Below, in pieces: positions 7,855-17,604 of a stretch of 64,000 nucleotides of DNA. How positions within the stretch are numbered: position 1 is the first letter of the stretch; each line of letters begins with the position of its first letter. The stretch is from Curtobacterium herbarum (GTDB taxonomy: Bacteria > Actinomycetota > Actinomycetes > Actinomycetales > Microbacteriaceae), in NCBI RefSeq assembly GCF_016907335.1, contig NZ_JAFBBT010000001.1, positions 930,001-994,000 on the forward strand, read 5' to 3'. Under the pieces are notes generated by a model that worked only from the letters and a program-made list of their open reading frames with translations, was not told the DNA's origin and did no database searches. Made by a program: the position numbers and the translations under genes.

Positions 7855-9071
7855 AACGCCCTCGACCGTCGCCACCCGGCGATCTGCTTCAGGCTGACCT
7901 TCGACCCGTACTGTGCGACCGAGTGCCGGAACAGGAACTCCGCGAACCAGAGCAACACGCCCGCGACCACGAACACCTCGACGATGCACGCGACCGTCTC
8001 GACGACCGACAGGGACCCCACCGCGTTCCGCACCATCGCGGTGACCGGCGTGAACGTCGGGAAGTACGTGAAGAACGCGGCGATCGGTGACGAGGGCGTC
8101 GTCATCACGAAGAAGGCGGCGTAGAGCGGGATGATCACCGCGAACAGCGCCGCCGACTGCAGCGTCGAGGCGTCCTTGATCGTCGGCACCGAGGCACCGA
8201 CCGCCACGAACAGCGCCGACGCCAGCAGCACCCCGCCGACGAGCAGCAGTGCGCCCGCGACCATCCGCCACGGGTCCAGAGCGACGGCCCCGACCCGTCC
8301 GGCGACCAGCGGCAGCACCACGGTGAGCGACAGCAGCCCGGGCACCAGGAACACGCCGACCTGCACGAGTCCGACCAGCAGCATGGCGATGACCTTGCCG
8401 CGGATCAGGGTGCCGGCGGTGACCGTGGTCAGGATCATCTCGGAGATGCGGTTCTCCTTCTCCTCGACCACGACGGTGACCATCCGGGCGGCGAGCAGGA
8501 TCACGAGCCCGAAGAACGCGGCGACGTACAGCAGCGGCGGCACGATCGACAGCCAGCCCGGGGCGACACGGCCGTCGGCGTAGGTGGTGACCGTCGCGTC
8601 CGGCGGCGACCGGAGGATGTGCACGGCCTCGGCGTCGTCGACCTGCGCGGCGACGCTCTGCTCGAGCACCCGTTCCGCCAGGGCCGAGTACCCCGTGTTG
8701 GCGAACAGTCCGCGGTCCGCACCGAGCACGGTCACGGGGGTGGTGGACGGCCTCGCGGGGAACGTGACGAACGCGTCGAGGTGTCCGGCGCGGACGGCTG
8801 CCCGGTCCGCCGCCGGGTCGGTGGAGGGGGAGCCGCCCCACCTCGCCGCGACCTGCTCGGACACCAGCCCGGAGTGGTCGACGTAGTGGAACGGCGTCCG
8901 GGCGGCCGACCCGCTCGAGATCGCCGAGTCCGTGCCGGCGGCCTGACCGACCCCGACGAGCAGCGACACGACGATGACGACGAGCGGCAGGGCGAGGGTG
9001 CCGATCCAGAACGCGGGCTTCTTCACCGCGCGGACGAACTCGAACCGGACGACGGTGCCCAGGCGGCTCAC
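7839..9071 (-). CDS. ABC-2 type exporter permease (NatB-like)
   Basis: 410 residues. One membrane segment lies near the N-terminus (WIGTLALPLVVIVVSLLVGV), followed by an extracytoplasmic loop of roughly 130 residues and five more helices in the C-terminal half. This is the layout of NatB/YhaP-type ABC-2 permeases. The motif VVEEKENRISEMILTTV after the second helix is characteristic of the family. The GTG start overlaps the ATPase stop by 4 nt (GTGA), so the pair forms one transporter. NatAB exports sodium in Bacillus; the substrate here is unknown. Confidence 0.87.
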   Translation of the reverse strand: MSRLGTVVRFEFVRAVKKPAFWIGTLALPLVVIVVSLLVGVGQAAGTDSAISSGSAARTPFHYVDHSGLVSEQVAARWGGSPSTDPAADRAAVRAGHLDAFVTFPARPSTTPVTVLGADRGLFANTGYSALAERVLEQSVAAQVDDAEAVHILRSPPDATVTTYADGRVAPGWLSIVPPLLYVAAFFGLVILLAARMVTVVVEEKENRISEMILTTVTAGTLIRGKVIAMLLVGLVQVGVFLVPGLLSLTVVLPLVAGRVGAVALDPWRMVAGALLLVGGVLLASALFVAVGASVPTIKDASTLQSAALFAVIIPLYAAFFVMTTPSSPIAAFFTYFPTFTPVTAMVRNAVGSLSVVETVACIVEVFVVAGVLLWFAEFLFRHSVAQYGSKVSLKQIAGWRRSRALPRSR

Positions 9072-10015
9072 CGTGCGGCTCCGGCCGCCGCGGCCGCGGC
9101 ACCGGCATCCGCGCCGGCGTCGTGCCCGTACAGCTGCACGAAGATCTCGTCGAGGGGGATCCGCCGCATCTCGAAGCCGGTGACGCGGACCCCGGCGGCC
9201 ACGAGCTCGGCCAGGACGTCCGACCCGTCGGAGGCTGCCGCCGCGGTCGGCACCAGGTAGGCGACGTGGCCCTCGTGGCGGGCGAGCCGGTAGCGGTCGG
9301 AGCGGGGGACCGACCCGCTCAGCGAGACCTTGGCGACGGCCCCACCGAAGGCGTCCTGCACCTCGGGGATCGAGCCGTACGCGGCGGCCACCCCGTCCTT
9401 GAGGAGCAGGATCCGGTCGCAGAGCCGTTCGACCTCGTCCATGTGGTGGGTGACCAGGACGACGGTGGCGCCGTCGGCCTTCCGCTCGTCGACCAGGTCC
9501 AGGAGCAGCCGGCGGTTCACCGGGTCCAGGCCCTTCGTCGGTTCGTCGAGGATCAGCAGGCGCGGCCGGTCCATGATCGTGATGCCGAGCTGCACCTTCT
9601 GCTGCTGCCCGCCCGAGAGCCGGTCGATGCGCACCTTCGCCTTGTCCGCCAGGCCGACCCGCTCCAGGTACTCCGTCGACCACCGGGTGGCCGGCCCCCG
9701 GGGTGTCCCGCGCAGGGCCGCGAAGTACGTCATCACGTCGATGACCGTCTCCTTGCGGTACAGCCCGCGCTCCTCCGGCAGGTACCCGATGCCGCCGGTC
9801 GCGGGTCGGTACGGTTCGCCGTCGATCGTCAGGGTGCCGGCGGTCGGCGCGGTGATCCCGAGGAGCGCGCGGATCGTCGTGGTCTTGCCGGAGCCGTTGC
9901 TGCCGAGCAGGCCGAACGTCTCACCGGGGGCGATGTCGAACGTCAGTCCGTCGACGACGTTCCGGTCGCCGAAGCGCATGACGAAGTCGCGGACGCTGAT
10001 GTCTGCTCCGGCCAC
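9068..10015 (-). CDS. ABC transporter ATP-binding protein (NatA-like)
   Basis: 315 residues. Walker A is LLGSNGSGKTTT, the signature is LSGGQQQKVQLG, Walker B is RLLILDEPTKGLDP, and the switch histidine follows in LVTHHMDEVE. About 90 residues past the ATPase core resemble the C-terminal regulatory extension of NatA-like subunits (family DUF4162). The GTG start at 10015 is preceded by GGAAGGGG. It is the upstream partner of the permease and is expected to power its export activity at the membrane. Confidence 0.92.
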   Translation of the reverse strand: MAGADISVRDFVMRFGDRNVVDGLTFDIAPGETFGLLGSNGSGKTTTIRALLGITAPTAGTLTIDGEPYRPATGGIGYLPEERGLYRKETVIDVMTYFAALRGTPRGPATRWSTEYLERVGLADKAKVRIDRLSGGQQQKVQLGITIMDRPRLLILDEPTKGLDPVNRRLLLDLVDERKADGATVVLVTHHMDEVERLCDRILLLKDGVAAAYGSIPEVQDAFGGAVAKVSLSGSVPRSDRYRLARHEGHVAYLVPTAAAASDGSDVLAELVAAGVRVTGFEMRRIPLDEIFVQLYGHDAGADAGAAAAAAGAAR

Positions 10016-10117
10016 GGTGGACCCCTTCCGACGAGCCGACCCTACCCAGGCCGTCTGACGGCCAGGAGGCGCGGCTCGCGTCGTGCAGCGTGCCCGCGGT
10101 CCGTCAGCCGGTCGCGT

Positions 10118-11116
10118 TCACCGCGGGATCGTCGCGAGCACCCGGGCCGCCTGCTCGGCGTCCGCGGCCGAGACGTCGAGGTGCGTCACGAGCCGCACGG
10201 TGGTCCGCCCGAGCTGCATCACCCGGACACCACCCGCTGCGGCAGCCGTGACGAACGCCGCCGGGTCGGCCACCTCGACGAAGACGATGTTCGTGTCCAC
10301 CGTCGCGGGGTCGACGTCGAGCGCCGCCGCGATCAGCCGGGCGTTCGCGTGGTCCTCGGCCAGTCGGTCGACGTGCGAACGCAGGGCGTACCGGGCACCG
10401 GCGGCCAGGATGCCGGTCTGCCGCATGCCGCCGCCGTACCGCTTCCGCCAGATCCGTGCGGCCGCGATCCGTTCGGCCGTGCTGACGAGCACCGACCCGA
10501 CCGGGGCACCGAGGCCCTTCGACAGGCAGACGGACACCGTGTCGAAGCCGCCGGCGAGCTCCCGGAACGGGGTGCCCGACGCGACGTGCGCGTTCCACAG
10601 CCGGGCGCCGTCCAGGTGCAGCCCGATGCCGTGCTCGCGGGCGAAGTCCTGTACCGCCCGGACCTGGTCGGGTGGTTGGACCGTGCCGCCGCCGAAGTTG
10701 TGCGTGTTCTCGACCGCGATCGCCGTGGTCGACACCGAGTAGGCGCCGGCGTTCGGCTCGGCGATCTCCTGCACGGACCAGGCGACCAGGCGACCCCGCT
10801 CGGACGCCCAGGTGCGGGTCGTGATGCCGGAGAACACCGCGGCCGCCCCGAGCTCGGCGCGGACGACGTGGGCCTGCACGTCGGCGAGCAGTTCCTCGCC
10901 CGGGCCGACGAGCAGTCGCAGCCCGAGCTGGTTCGCCATCGAGCCGGACGGCGTGAACAGGCCGGCCTGGTGCCCGAGGAGCTCCGCGACCTCCTGCTCG
11001 AGCCGGGTGGTCTCCGGGTCCTCGCCGAAGACGTCGTCCCCGACCTCGGCGTCCGCCATCGCGCGGCGCATCGCCGGGGTGGGACGGGTCACGGTGTCGG
11101 AGCGGAGGTCGATCAC
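10118..11116 (-). CDS. ltaE: Low-specificity L-threonine aldolase
   Basis: 332 residues, matching the family length. It begins [20 protein letters not shown], the hallmark N-terminus. The PLP-binding lysine sits in [13 protein letters not shown] near residue 199. The enzyme cleaves L-threonine or L-allo-threonine to glycine and acetaldehyde, using PLP, in the cytosol. The GTG start at 11116 has TACCGT 6 nt upstream (11123-11128) and no SD sequence. It is divergent from the phosphoesterase gene, with both starts within 60 bp. Confidence 0.93.
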   Translation of the reverse strand: MIDLRSDTVTRPTPAMRRAMADAEVGDDVFGEDPETTRLEQEVAELLGHQAGLFTPSGSMANQLGLRLLVGPGEELLADVQAHVVRAELGAAAVFSGITTRTWASERGRLVAWSVQEIAEPNAGAYSVSTTAIAVENTHNFGGGTVQPPDQVRAVQDFAREHGIGLHLDGARLWNAHVASGTPFRELAGGFDTVSVCLSKGLGAPVGSVLVSTAERIAAARIWRKRYGGGMRQTGILAAGARYALRSHVDRLAEDHANARLIAAALDVDPATVDTNIVFVEVADPAAFVTAAAAGGVRVMQLGRTTVRLVTHLDVSAADAEQAARVLATIPR

Positions 11117-11175
11117 CGGACAACGGTAACCCCGCCGACAGCCCGCGGATGCCCGCCCCGGCTACGGTGTGCGAC

Positions 11176-12087
11176 ATGCAGACCCCCGCACCCGGAACCC
11201 TCCGCATCCTGCACCTGTCGGACACGCACCTGACCGGCGACGGCGCCCTGCACCAGGGCACGGTCGACACGACGGCGGCCCTCCACGCGCTGCTCGAGCA
11301 CCTCGACACCGTGCCCGGCACCGGACTCGTCGTGATCTCCGGCGACGTGTCCGAGGACGGCTCGCCCGAGTCGTACGAGACGGTCCGGAGGACGGTCGGC
11401 GACTGGGCCGAGCGGCACGGAGCCGCGTTCGTCACCGTGCCCGGCAACCACGACCAGCGCGCCGGCTTCCGGCAGGTCCTGGTGGACGGGCACGTCCTCG
11501 GCGAGGGCGGGCAGCCCCTCGTGCACACCATGGAGCACCACGACCCGTCCGTCCCGGTGCGCGGCCAGTCGCTCGTCGCGGGCCGGCGGATCGTCACCGT
11601 CGACACCAGCGTCCCCGGAGCCGGGTACGGCGAACTCAGCGAGCCGGCGCTCGAGCACCTGCGCGCCGCGCTCGCCGAACCGTCCGAGCACGGGTCCGTG
11701 GTCGTCCTGCACCACCCGCCGCTGCCGGCACCGACCGCGCTGCACGACGCCCTGAAGCTCCGGAACCCCGAGGACCTCGCCGACGTGCTGCGGGGCACCG
11801 ACGTCCGGGTCGTCCTCGGCGGGCACTACCACCACCACTTCGCCGGGTCGATCGCGGGCGTGCCGGTCCTGGTGGCCCCGGGGGTCGCGAACGACAACGA
11901 CGTCGCCGGAGCGTACGACCAGGAGACCGCGCTCGTCGGCACCGGCGCGCTCGTCGTGGACCTGGCCGCCGACGGCTCGCTCTGGTCGACGCCCGTCCGG
12001 CTGCCCCGGCCGGACGCCGACGAGCAGGCGCTGCACCTCGACGCGGAGGCCGCCGCCCGGATCGCGGCGGCGTTCGGCCCGGCCTGA
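11176..12087 (+). CDS. Metallophosphoesterase (CpdA-like phosphodiesterase family)
   Basis: 303 residues. Metal-binding motifs occur in order: LHLSDTHL, ISGDVSEDG, VPGNHDQ, LHHPPLP and GGHYHHHFAG. This is the class III cyclic-nucleotide phosphodiesterase/calcineurin-like fold, using two metal ions. Relatives hydrolyse cAMP or other phosphodiesters, but the substrate is not fixed by these motifs. ATG 11176 is preferred over an upstream in-frame ATG because TACGGT lies 7 nt before it (11163-11168). No signal peptide is seen. A hairpin terminator follows at 12124-12165. Confidence 0.88.
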   Translation: MQTPAPGTLRILHLSDTHLTGDGALHQGTVDTTAALHALLEHLDTVPGTGLVVISGDVSEDGSPESYETVRRTVGDWAERHGAAFVTVPGNHDQRAGFRQVLVDGHVLGEGGQPLVHTMEHHDPSVPVRGQSLVAGRRIVTVDTSVPGAGYGELSEPALEHLRAALAEPSEHGSVVVLHHPPLPAPTALHDALKLRNPEDLADVLRGTDVRVVLGGHYHHHFAGSIAGVPVLVAPGVANDNDVAGAYDQETALVGTGALVVDLAADGSLWSTPVRLPRPDADEQALHLDAEAAARIAAAFGPA

Positions 12088-12123
12088 CCGGCCTGACCTG
12101 CGGGTCCCGACGCACCACGGGGC

Positions 12124-12165
12124 GGACGGGAGGCACGTGGCGGCCCCGCACCGTGCCTCCCGTCC
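12124..12165. terminator. GGGAGGC-family hairpin
   Basis: Perfect 14-nt arms (12124-12137 and 12152-12165) and a 14-nt loop follow the phosphoesterase gene. The stem contains the repeated core GACGGGAGGC seen in other intergenic hairpins of this window. Confidence 0.75.
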
Positions 12166-12303
12166 GTCCCCGCCGCAGCGGGTGCCGGCACGTCCCGACG
12201 GGTCTTCAGGATCCGGTCCGCTCCCTGCGAGTACCCCACATCCGCGGACAGACCCGCGGCCGAGGCGAGTAGGACGGACGCACGACATCCCGAGGAGGGT
12301 GAC

Positions 12304-13341
12304 ATGCGAACCGGTAGCGCAGTCCAGTACGAGCGGTACGGCGACTTCGACGTGGTCGAGGTCGTGCCACAGGAGCGACCCACACCCGGCCCCGGCGAGG
12401 TGGTCGTCGAGGTCATCTCCGCCGGCCTGAACCACATCGAGCGGTTCCTCCGCGAGGGCAAGTTGCAGGACCACATCCAGGTCGAGTTCCCGGCACGCCA
12501 GGGCGTCGACCTGGCGGGCATCGTCCGCGCCCGGGGTGCCGGCGTGAAGGACCTGCGCGTCGGTGACGAGGTCATGGGTCACGCACCCGAGGGCGGCTCG
12601 CATGCGACCTGGGTCGTGGTGCCCCGCGAAGCCGTCGTCACGAAGCCGACGCACGTCGGGTGGGAGGTCGCCGGCGGCCTGTACCTGGCCGGCTGCACCG
12701 CCGTGGACGTGGTCCGGAAGCTCCGCCTGGGCCCCGGCGACACCGTCGTCATCAGCGCCGCCGCCGGTGGCGTCGGCCACATCCAGTGCCAGCTCGCCCG
12801 CGACGCCGGCGCGACCGTGATCGGCCTCGGCAGCCCGCGGAACCACGACTACCTGCGGCAGATCGGCATCCTGCCGGTCGCGTACGGGGACGGCGAGGAG
12901 GCCCGGATCACCGAGATCGCGGCGGGTCGGCCCGTCACCGCCTTCATCGACAACCACGGCGACGAAGCCGCGCACGAGCTCGCGCTCCGCCTGGGCGTCG
13001 CCGAGGAACGGTTCGTCTCGTCCGAGGCCCGACGGGACGCGGAACTCCGCTTCCTGCGCGCCCCGGCCTCCGACCCGGAGGCGAAGGAGCTCATCCTGTT
13101 CCTGGCGAAGGCCGTCGAGGACCGCCGGGTGCAGATCCTGATCTCGGGCTTCTACCCGTTCGAGTACATCGTCGACGCCTACGAGGACCTGGCCGAGATG
13201 CACTCCCGCGGCAAGGTCGTCGTGGGCATGCAGCCCGTCGAGACCGGGGCGCGGCAGGACTGGTACCGGTCCGAGAAGAACCGCGACCTGCGCGACCAGT
13301 ACGCCGAGGCGAAGGCCGACGGGGCGGTGCCGACCAGCTGA
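12304..13341 (+). CDS. NADP-dependent zinc-free MDR oxidoreductase (quinone reductase-like)
   Basis: 345 residues. The N-terminal GroES-like domain shows GPGEVVVEVISAGLNHIERF and VDLAGIVRARGAGV. The Rossmann domain has the dinucleotide loop AAAGGVGHIQCQLAR. No zinc-binding cysteines are present, so it belongs to the quinone oxidoreductase/Zta1-like branch of medium-chain dehydrogenases. The natural substrate is unknown. The last 25 residues are unusually charged (QDWYRSEKNRDLRDQYAEAK), beyond the usual family end. RBS GAGGAGGG at about 12292-12300. Confidence 0.87.
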   Translation: MRTGSAVQYERYGDFDVVEVVPQERPTPGPGEVVVEVISAGLNHIERFLREGKLQDHIQVEFPARQGVDLAGIVRARGAGVKDLRVGDEVMGHAPEGGSHATWVVVPREAVVTKPTHVGWEVAGGLYLAGCTAVDVVRKLRLGPGDTVVISAAAGGVGHIQCQLARDAGATVIGLGSPRNHDYLRQIGILPVAYGDGEEARITEIAAGRPVTAFIDNHGDEAAHELALRLGVAEERFVSSEARRDAELRFLRAPASDPEAKELILFLAKAVEDRRVQILISGFYPFEYIVDAYEDLAEMHSRGKVVVGMQPVETGARQDWYRSEKNRDLRDQYAEAKADGAVPTS

Positions 13342-13368
13342 GGGCGGTCGGTCCGCTGGTGGTCCGGT

Positions 13369-14268
13369 CTAGCTGAGGATGTCCTTGCTGGCGAACCGGC
13401 CGTACGCCAGCGCCCCGAAGACGACCAGGTAGCCGAGCTGCAGCAGCGCGTTGCTGCCGAACGAGTCGAACGAGATCGGGTCGCGGAGCAGGTCGCCGAA
13501 CCCGAGCCACAGGTGCGAGAACAGGTACGGGTGCAGCCAGTCCAGCTGCGGCAGTTGGTCGAGCACCTGCGAGACGCCGGCGAGCACCACGGTCGCCGCC
13601 ATCGCCCCGACCGGCACGTTCGTCAGGGTCGACGCGAACAGACCGATCGCGACGAGGCCGAGCATCGACAGGGTCACGTAGAGCGCGAGCAGCAGGGCCC
13701 GCGCGGCGTACGACCAGCCGTCGACCTGCGTGCCGGACAGCAGCGTCACCGGGCCGATCCGGAACAGCACGGCCCCGATCGCGGCACCCACGAGCACCAC
13801 GAGCAGGGTCGCGGCGAGGCAGAACGCGATCGCACCGGCCGTCTTCACCAGGATGAACCGCACCCGGCCGGTCGGCGCGACGAGCAGGTACCGCAGGGTG
13901 CCGTGACTCGCCTCGCCCGCCACGGTGTCACCCGCGACGACGCCGACGGTGAGCGGCAGGAACAGCGGGATCGACACGGTGAGCGCGGTGAACGCGACGA
14001 ACAGGCCGTTGTTCGTGATGTCGCCGAGGAACGCCGGGCCCCCGCTGTCCGCGCCGGTGGTCAGTCGGACCGCGACGGCGATGAGGATCGGCACGGCGGC
14101 CAGGGCACCGAGCATCGCCCAGGTGCGGCGACGCCGGAAGACGAGTGCGAGTTCGGAACCGAGCAGCGCGAACGGACGGGTCCGGCGGGCCGGGGCGGTG
14201 CCACGGTCGGCGCTGCCGGTCGTCGACGGGCGCTCGGCGGTGGACGGGGTGGGCTCAGCCAGCGACAT
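13369..14268 (-). CDS. ABC-2 type exporter permease
   Basis: 299 residues with about six membrane segments after a polar N-terminal 50 residues. The segment GDTVAGEASHGTLRYLLVAP, followed by RVRFILVKT, is typical of ABC-2 permeases related to those for bacitracin/lantibiotic export. It overlaps the ATPase gene by 14 nt and ends 27 bp from the convergent oxidoreductase. It is the membrane half of a transporter of unknown substrate. Confidence 0.87.
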   Translation of the reverse strand: MSLAEPTPSTAERPSTTGSADRGTAPARRTRPFALLGSELALVFRRRRTWAMLGALAAVPILIAVAVRLTTGADSGGPAFLGDITNNGLFVAFTALTVSIPLFLPLTVGVVAGDTVAGEASHGTLRYLLVAPTGRVRFILVKTAGAIAFCLAATLLVVLVGAAIGAVLFRIGPVTLLSGTQVDGWSYAARALLLALYVTLSMLGLVAIGLFASTLTNVPVGAMAATVVLAGVSQVLDQLPQLDWLHPYLFSHLWLGFGDLLRDPISFDSFGSNALLQLGYLVVFGALAYGRFASKDILS

Positions 14269-15262
14269 CGAATCCCTCTCCGGTCAGCGCGACGAACAGG
14301 TCCTCGAGCGTGCCGCCACCGACGGCGAGCCCGCGGACCCGGACGTCGGCGCGGACGAGTTCCGCGGTGATGGTCTCGGGTTCGACGTCGGCGACCAGGT
14401 CGGCGACCAGGACGTCCGACCCGCCGTCCCGTCGTGGCGCCAGCCCGAGCCGTCCGAGGACGACCGCCGCCTGCCCGACGTCGGGGGTGCGGACCGTCAC
14501 GGTGCGGGCACCGGCTGAGCGCAGGTCGTCGAGCGTGCCCTGCGCGACGAGCTGCCCGGTCCGCATCACGGCGGCGTGCGTGCAGACCTGTTCGATCTCG
14601 GCGAGCAGGTGGCTCGACACGAAGACCGTGGTGCCGTCGTCGGCCAGGGACCGGATGAGGTGTCGGACCTCACGGGTGCCCTGGGGGTCGAGGCCGTTCG
14701 TCGGCTCGTCGAGCACCAGGAGCTCGCGCGGGGTGAGCAGGGCGTTCGCGAGCCCGAGCCGCTGCTTCATGCCGAGCGAGTACGCGTGCGCCTTCTTGTC
14801 GGCCGCGTGCGTCAGGCCGACGCGGTCCAGGGCGGACGCGACCCGGTCCTTCCGGCTGCGCGGGTCCGAGGTGGGGTCGGCGGCGTCGAACCGCGAGAGG
14901 TTCGCCCGACCGGAGAGGTACGGGTAGAACGCCGGACCCTCGACGAGCGCACCGACGCGGGGGAGCACCGAGCGGAGTGCCGACGGCATCGGTTCGCCGA
15001 GCACCTGGATCGAGCCGCCGGTCGCGCTCGAGAGCCCGAGGAGCATCCGGATGGTGGTGGTCTTGCCGGAGCCGTTCGGTCCGAGGAACCCGAAGACCGA
15101 GCCGCGGGGGACGGCCAGGTCGATGCCGTCCACCGCGCGCTGCTTGTGGAACACCTTGCGGAGACCCTCGGTGCGGATGGCGAGGTCGGTGCCGGTCTGC
15201 GGCGCTCTGGTCTGCGGTGCCGCGGTCTGCGCCGCCGCTGCTGCGTCCGGGGCCGTCGTCAC
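14255..15262 (-). CDS. ABC transporter ATP-binding protein (BcrA/CcmA-like)
   Basis: 335 residues from the GTG at 15262, which overlaps the upstream stop by 4 nt (GTGA). After a low-complexity Ala/Thr/Gln N-terminus come Walker A FLGPNGSGKTTT, signature YSLGMKQRLG, Walker B LLVLDEPTNGLDP and the H-loop VSSHLLAEIE. The signature is the SLGMKQR form common in BcrA-type drug exporters. It forms a three-gene operon with the upstream secreted LolA/RseB-like protein and the downstream permease. Confidence 0.92.
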   Translation of the reverse strand: MTTAPDAAAAAQTAAPQTRAPQTGTDLAIRTEGLRKVFHKQRAVDGIDLAVPRGSVFGFLGPNGSGKTTTIRMLLGLSSATGGSIQVLGEPMPSALRSVLPRVGALVEGPAFYPYLSGRANLSRFDAADPTSDPRSRKDRVASALDRVGLTHAADKKAHAYSLGMKQRLGLANALLTPRELLVLDEPTNGLDPQGTREVRHLIRSLADDGTTVFVSSHLLAEIEQVCTHAAVMRTGQLVAQGTLDDLRSAGARTVTVRTPDVGQAAVVLGRLGLAPRRDGGSDVLVADLVADVEPETITAELVRADVRVRGLAVGGGTLEDLFVALTGEGFDVAG

Positions 15263-16326
15263 TTGGCCGCGGCGACCAGGGTCGACACCGGCACCGCGCC
15301 CGCCAGGACCCGGCCGTCGTCGGTCAGGTACACCGACACGAGCGAGGTCTGGACGGCACGTCCGCCGGCGACCGCGGTGGTGAGCTGGTCGAGGAGCCCC
15401 GAGGCGTCGGAGCCGAGACCGGCCTGGTCGGCGCTGCCCGCGGGGAGGGCCACGACGGTGTCCCAGCCGGTGCCGGACACGGTCGGGCGCTCGGCGCTGC
15501 CGGAGCCGTGGTGGCGTGCACCGGAACCGGGTGTGGCGTCGGAGAGGTCCTTCGTGCTGACGTCCGCGCCGGTCGGCGGGGTGAAGTCGAACAGGCGCGC
15601 GGCCGGGGCGCCGTAGTCGAGGCTGGTGAACCCGACCTGGAACGCGGGGTCGGTCGTGCCGGCAGCGGTGACCGAGGCACGGAGGGGCAGTCCGGTCTGC
15701 TGGTCGACGGCGAGCTGGACCCGGCCGACCAGGGTGTCGGAGGACTTCGGCGTCAGGGTCAGCAGCCAGGCGTCGTGCCCGGCGACCGAGGTCGCGACGG
15801 GCTTCGAGACCGTCGTGGTGGGCGTGATCGCGTCGATGGCCTGCTCGGCGACGTCCGACGGGGTGGTCGTGCCGCTGCCCGGGGCCTGGGCCCCACGACT
15901 GGGCAGCGTGGTCTTGGTGGCGGTGCGCGCCTTCGAGTCCCACGTCCACACGGTGCTGCCGTTGCGGATCAGGTCCTGCTCGGCGAGCTGCTCCGTCACC
16001 TGCACGCGCTGCTTGCTCGCCCCGTCGACGTAGACGCGGGCGGTGTGCGACGCGGTGAGCAGGCTGAGGGCGTCCGAGGCGTCGCCCTCGAGCGAGGATC
16101 CGCCGGCCCCGGTGGGGAGCTCCGGCAGTCCCAGGTCGCTCGTCTGCGCGAGCTTGCCCGAGTACCGCGCGTCCGAGGACTTCGCGATGCTGGCGATGAC
16201 GGCGGCCGCGGTCGGGTGGTCACCGGCGATCGGGGTGGACGCGGCCTGCGCGATCACGGGAGCGGCGACGACACCGGCCACGACGACGGGTGCGATCAGG
16301 GCCGGCAGCCAGACGGACTTCTTCAT
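15259..16326 (-). CDS. Secreted LolA/RseB-like protein
   Basis: 355 residues. A Sec signal peptide covers about residues 1-28 (MKKSVWLPALIAPVVVAG... ending AQA). The mature part has repeated beta-strand stretches (ARVYVDGASKQRVQVTEQL, DLIRNGSTVWTWDSKART, VQLAVDQQTGLPLRASV) that match the LolA/RseB half-barrel fold. There is no lipobox cysteine, so it may be free or anchored by an uncleaved signal. In actinobacteria such proteins often sit beside an ABC exporter, as here; carrying a hydrophobic ligand for that exporter is inference. RBS GAGGGGAT precedes the ATG. Confidence 0.8.
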   Translation of the reverse strand: MKKSVWLPALIAPVVVAGVVAAPVIAQAASTPIAGDHPTAAAVIASIAKSSDARYSGKLAQTSDLGLPELPTGAGGSSLEGDASDALSLLTASHTARVYVDGASKQRVQVTEQLAEQDLIRNGSTVWTWDSKARTATKTTLPSRGAQAPGSGTTTPSDVAEQAIDAITPTTTVSKPVATSVAGHDAWLLTLTPKSSDTLVGRVQLAVDQQTGLPLRASVTAAGTTDPAFQVGFTSLDYGAPAARLFDFTPPTGADVSTKDLSDATPGSGARHHGSGSAERPTVSGTGWDTVVALPAGSADQAGLGSDASGLLDQLTTAVAGGRAVQTSLVSVYLTDDGRVLAGAVPVSTLVAAAK

Positions 16327-16523
16327 GGGTGGATCCCCTCGGTGGAGCGTCGGACCCCGCTGTGGAGCGCATCAGGGTCACGAGGACGGTACGTCCGACA
16401 ACCGACAGAACGCTGTGCTCTGCCGGGTCCGCGGGCAGCCGACGTCCGGCCGCGCGGCGCTACGATCGCGGTGTCGTCCGGGTGCCCGGCCGACCGCACC
16501 ACTCCCCGGGAGGCCCGCGCTCG

Positions 16524-17537
16524 ATGTCCGACAGCACCGCGTCCGCACCGGGTCCCTCGATCCCCGCACCGGGCCCGTCGACCCCCACGCCGGCGGTCGA
16601 GAACCAGCGCTCCCGGTTCCCGCTCGACACCGTCTACCAGGCCGCGCGGATGTACTACCTCGAGGACGCCACGCAGAACGAGATCGCGACGCGCCTCGGG
16701 GTCTCCCGCCCGACGGTGAGCCGGCTCGTGTCCGAGGCCCGTCGTGCCGGCCTGGTCCGGATCGAGGTCGTCGACCCGTTCCAGGACGAAACCGTGGCCC
16801 TGGCCGAACGACTGCAGGTGGTGCTCGGTCTGCAGGCCGTGCACCTGGCCGCCGTCACCCACGCCGCGACGCTCGGGGTCGACCTGGCCGAGCCGGTCGC
16901 CGCCGCCGTCGAGGCTATGGGGTTGGCCCCGGGCGACGCCGTGCTGATGTCGTCCGGCAGCACCGTGCACGCGATCGCGCACGGGGCGATGCCGCCGATG
17001 CCGGGCGTGCAGCTCGTCCCCACAGTCGGTGGTCAGGCGGACCCGAACCAGTGGTTCCAGACGAACGAGATCACCCGCGCCGCCGCGGAGCGCTCGGGGG
17101 CGATCCCGACCTTCCTGTTCGCGCAGGCCCTGCCGTCGGAGGCGCTCCGGGCCTCCCTGGACGAGGACCCGGCGTTCCAGCACGTCGTCGGGCTGTGGGG
17201 TCGGGCGAAGGGCGCGATCCTGGGCATCGGTGCGCCGGTCGTGACCCGGGACGCGATGGCCCGCGGGCTGCCGGTCGACGACGACGTCTTCGACCGGGCG
17301 ACCGGCGACGTCTGCCTGAACTTCACCGGGCCGGACGGGGAGCCGATCGAGTTCCCGGGCAGCGACCGGATGGTGCGGACCTCACGCGAGGTCCTCGCCG
17401 CCGTGCCGCACGCGGTCGGGGTCGCGGTCGGTGCGGTCAAGGTGCCGAGCATCATCAGTGCCGTCCGGGGACGTCTGGTCAACGAGCTGGTCACCGACGC
17501 GGCGACCGCTCGAGCGCTGCTCGACGCCCTGGCCTGA
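16524..17537 (+). CDS. SorC/DeoR-family transcriptional regulator
   Basis: 337 residues from ATG 16524. An N-terminal helix-turn-helix (about residues 35-85) includes ARMYYLEDATQNEIATRLG and SRPTVSRLVSEARRAG. The rest is the SorC sugar-phosphate-binding domain, with LMSSGSTVHAIAHGAMP and the late motif IGAPVVTRDAM. Members bind phosphorylated sugars or polyols and regulate adjacent catabolic operons. No sugar gene lies beside this one, so the target is unclear. A TACGAT hexamer near 16463 could be the -10 element, giving a leader of about 50 nt. Confidence 0.88.
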   Translation: MSDSTASAPGPSIPAPGPSTPTPAVENQRSRFPLDTVYQAARMYYLEDATQNEIATRLGVSRPTVSRLVSEARRAGLVRIEVVDPFQDETVALAERLQVVLGLQAVHLAAVTHAATLGVDLAEPVAAAVEAMGLAPGDAVLMSSGSTVHAIAHGAMPPMPGVQLVPTVGGQADPNQWFQTNEITRAAAERSGAIPTFLFAQALPSEALRASLDEDPAFQHVVGLWGRAKGAILGIGAPVVTRDAMARGLPVDDDVFDRATGDVCLNFTGPDGEPIEFPGSDRMVRTSREVLAAVPHAVGVAVGAVKVPSIISAVRGRLVNELVTDAATARALLDALA

Positions 17538-17604
17538 CGGCGGCCTGCGGTCGTCGTCCGTGGTCGCCGTCGGCGGTCGCAGTCGGCCGGGAGGCCCGGA
17601 TCAC

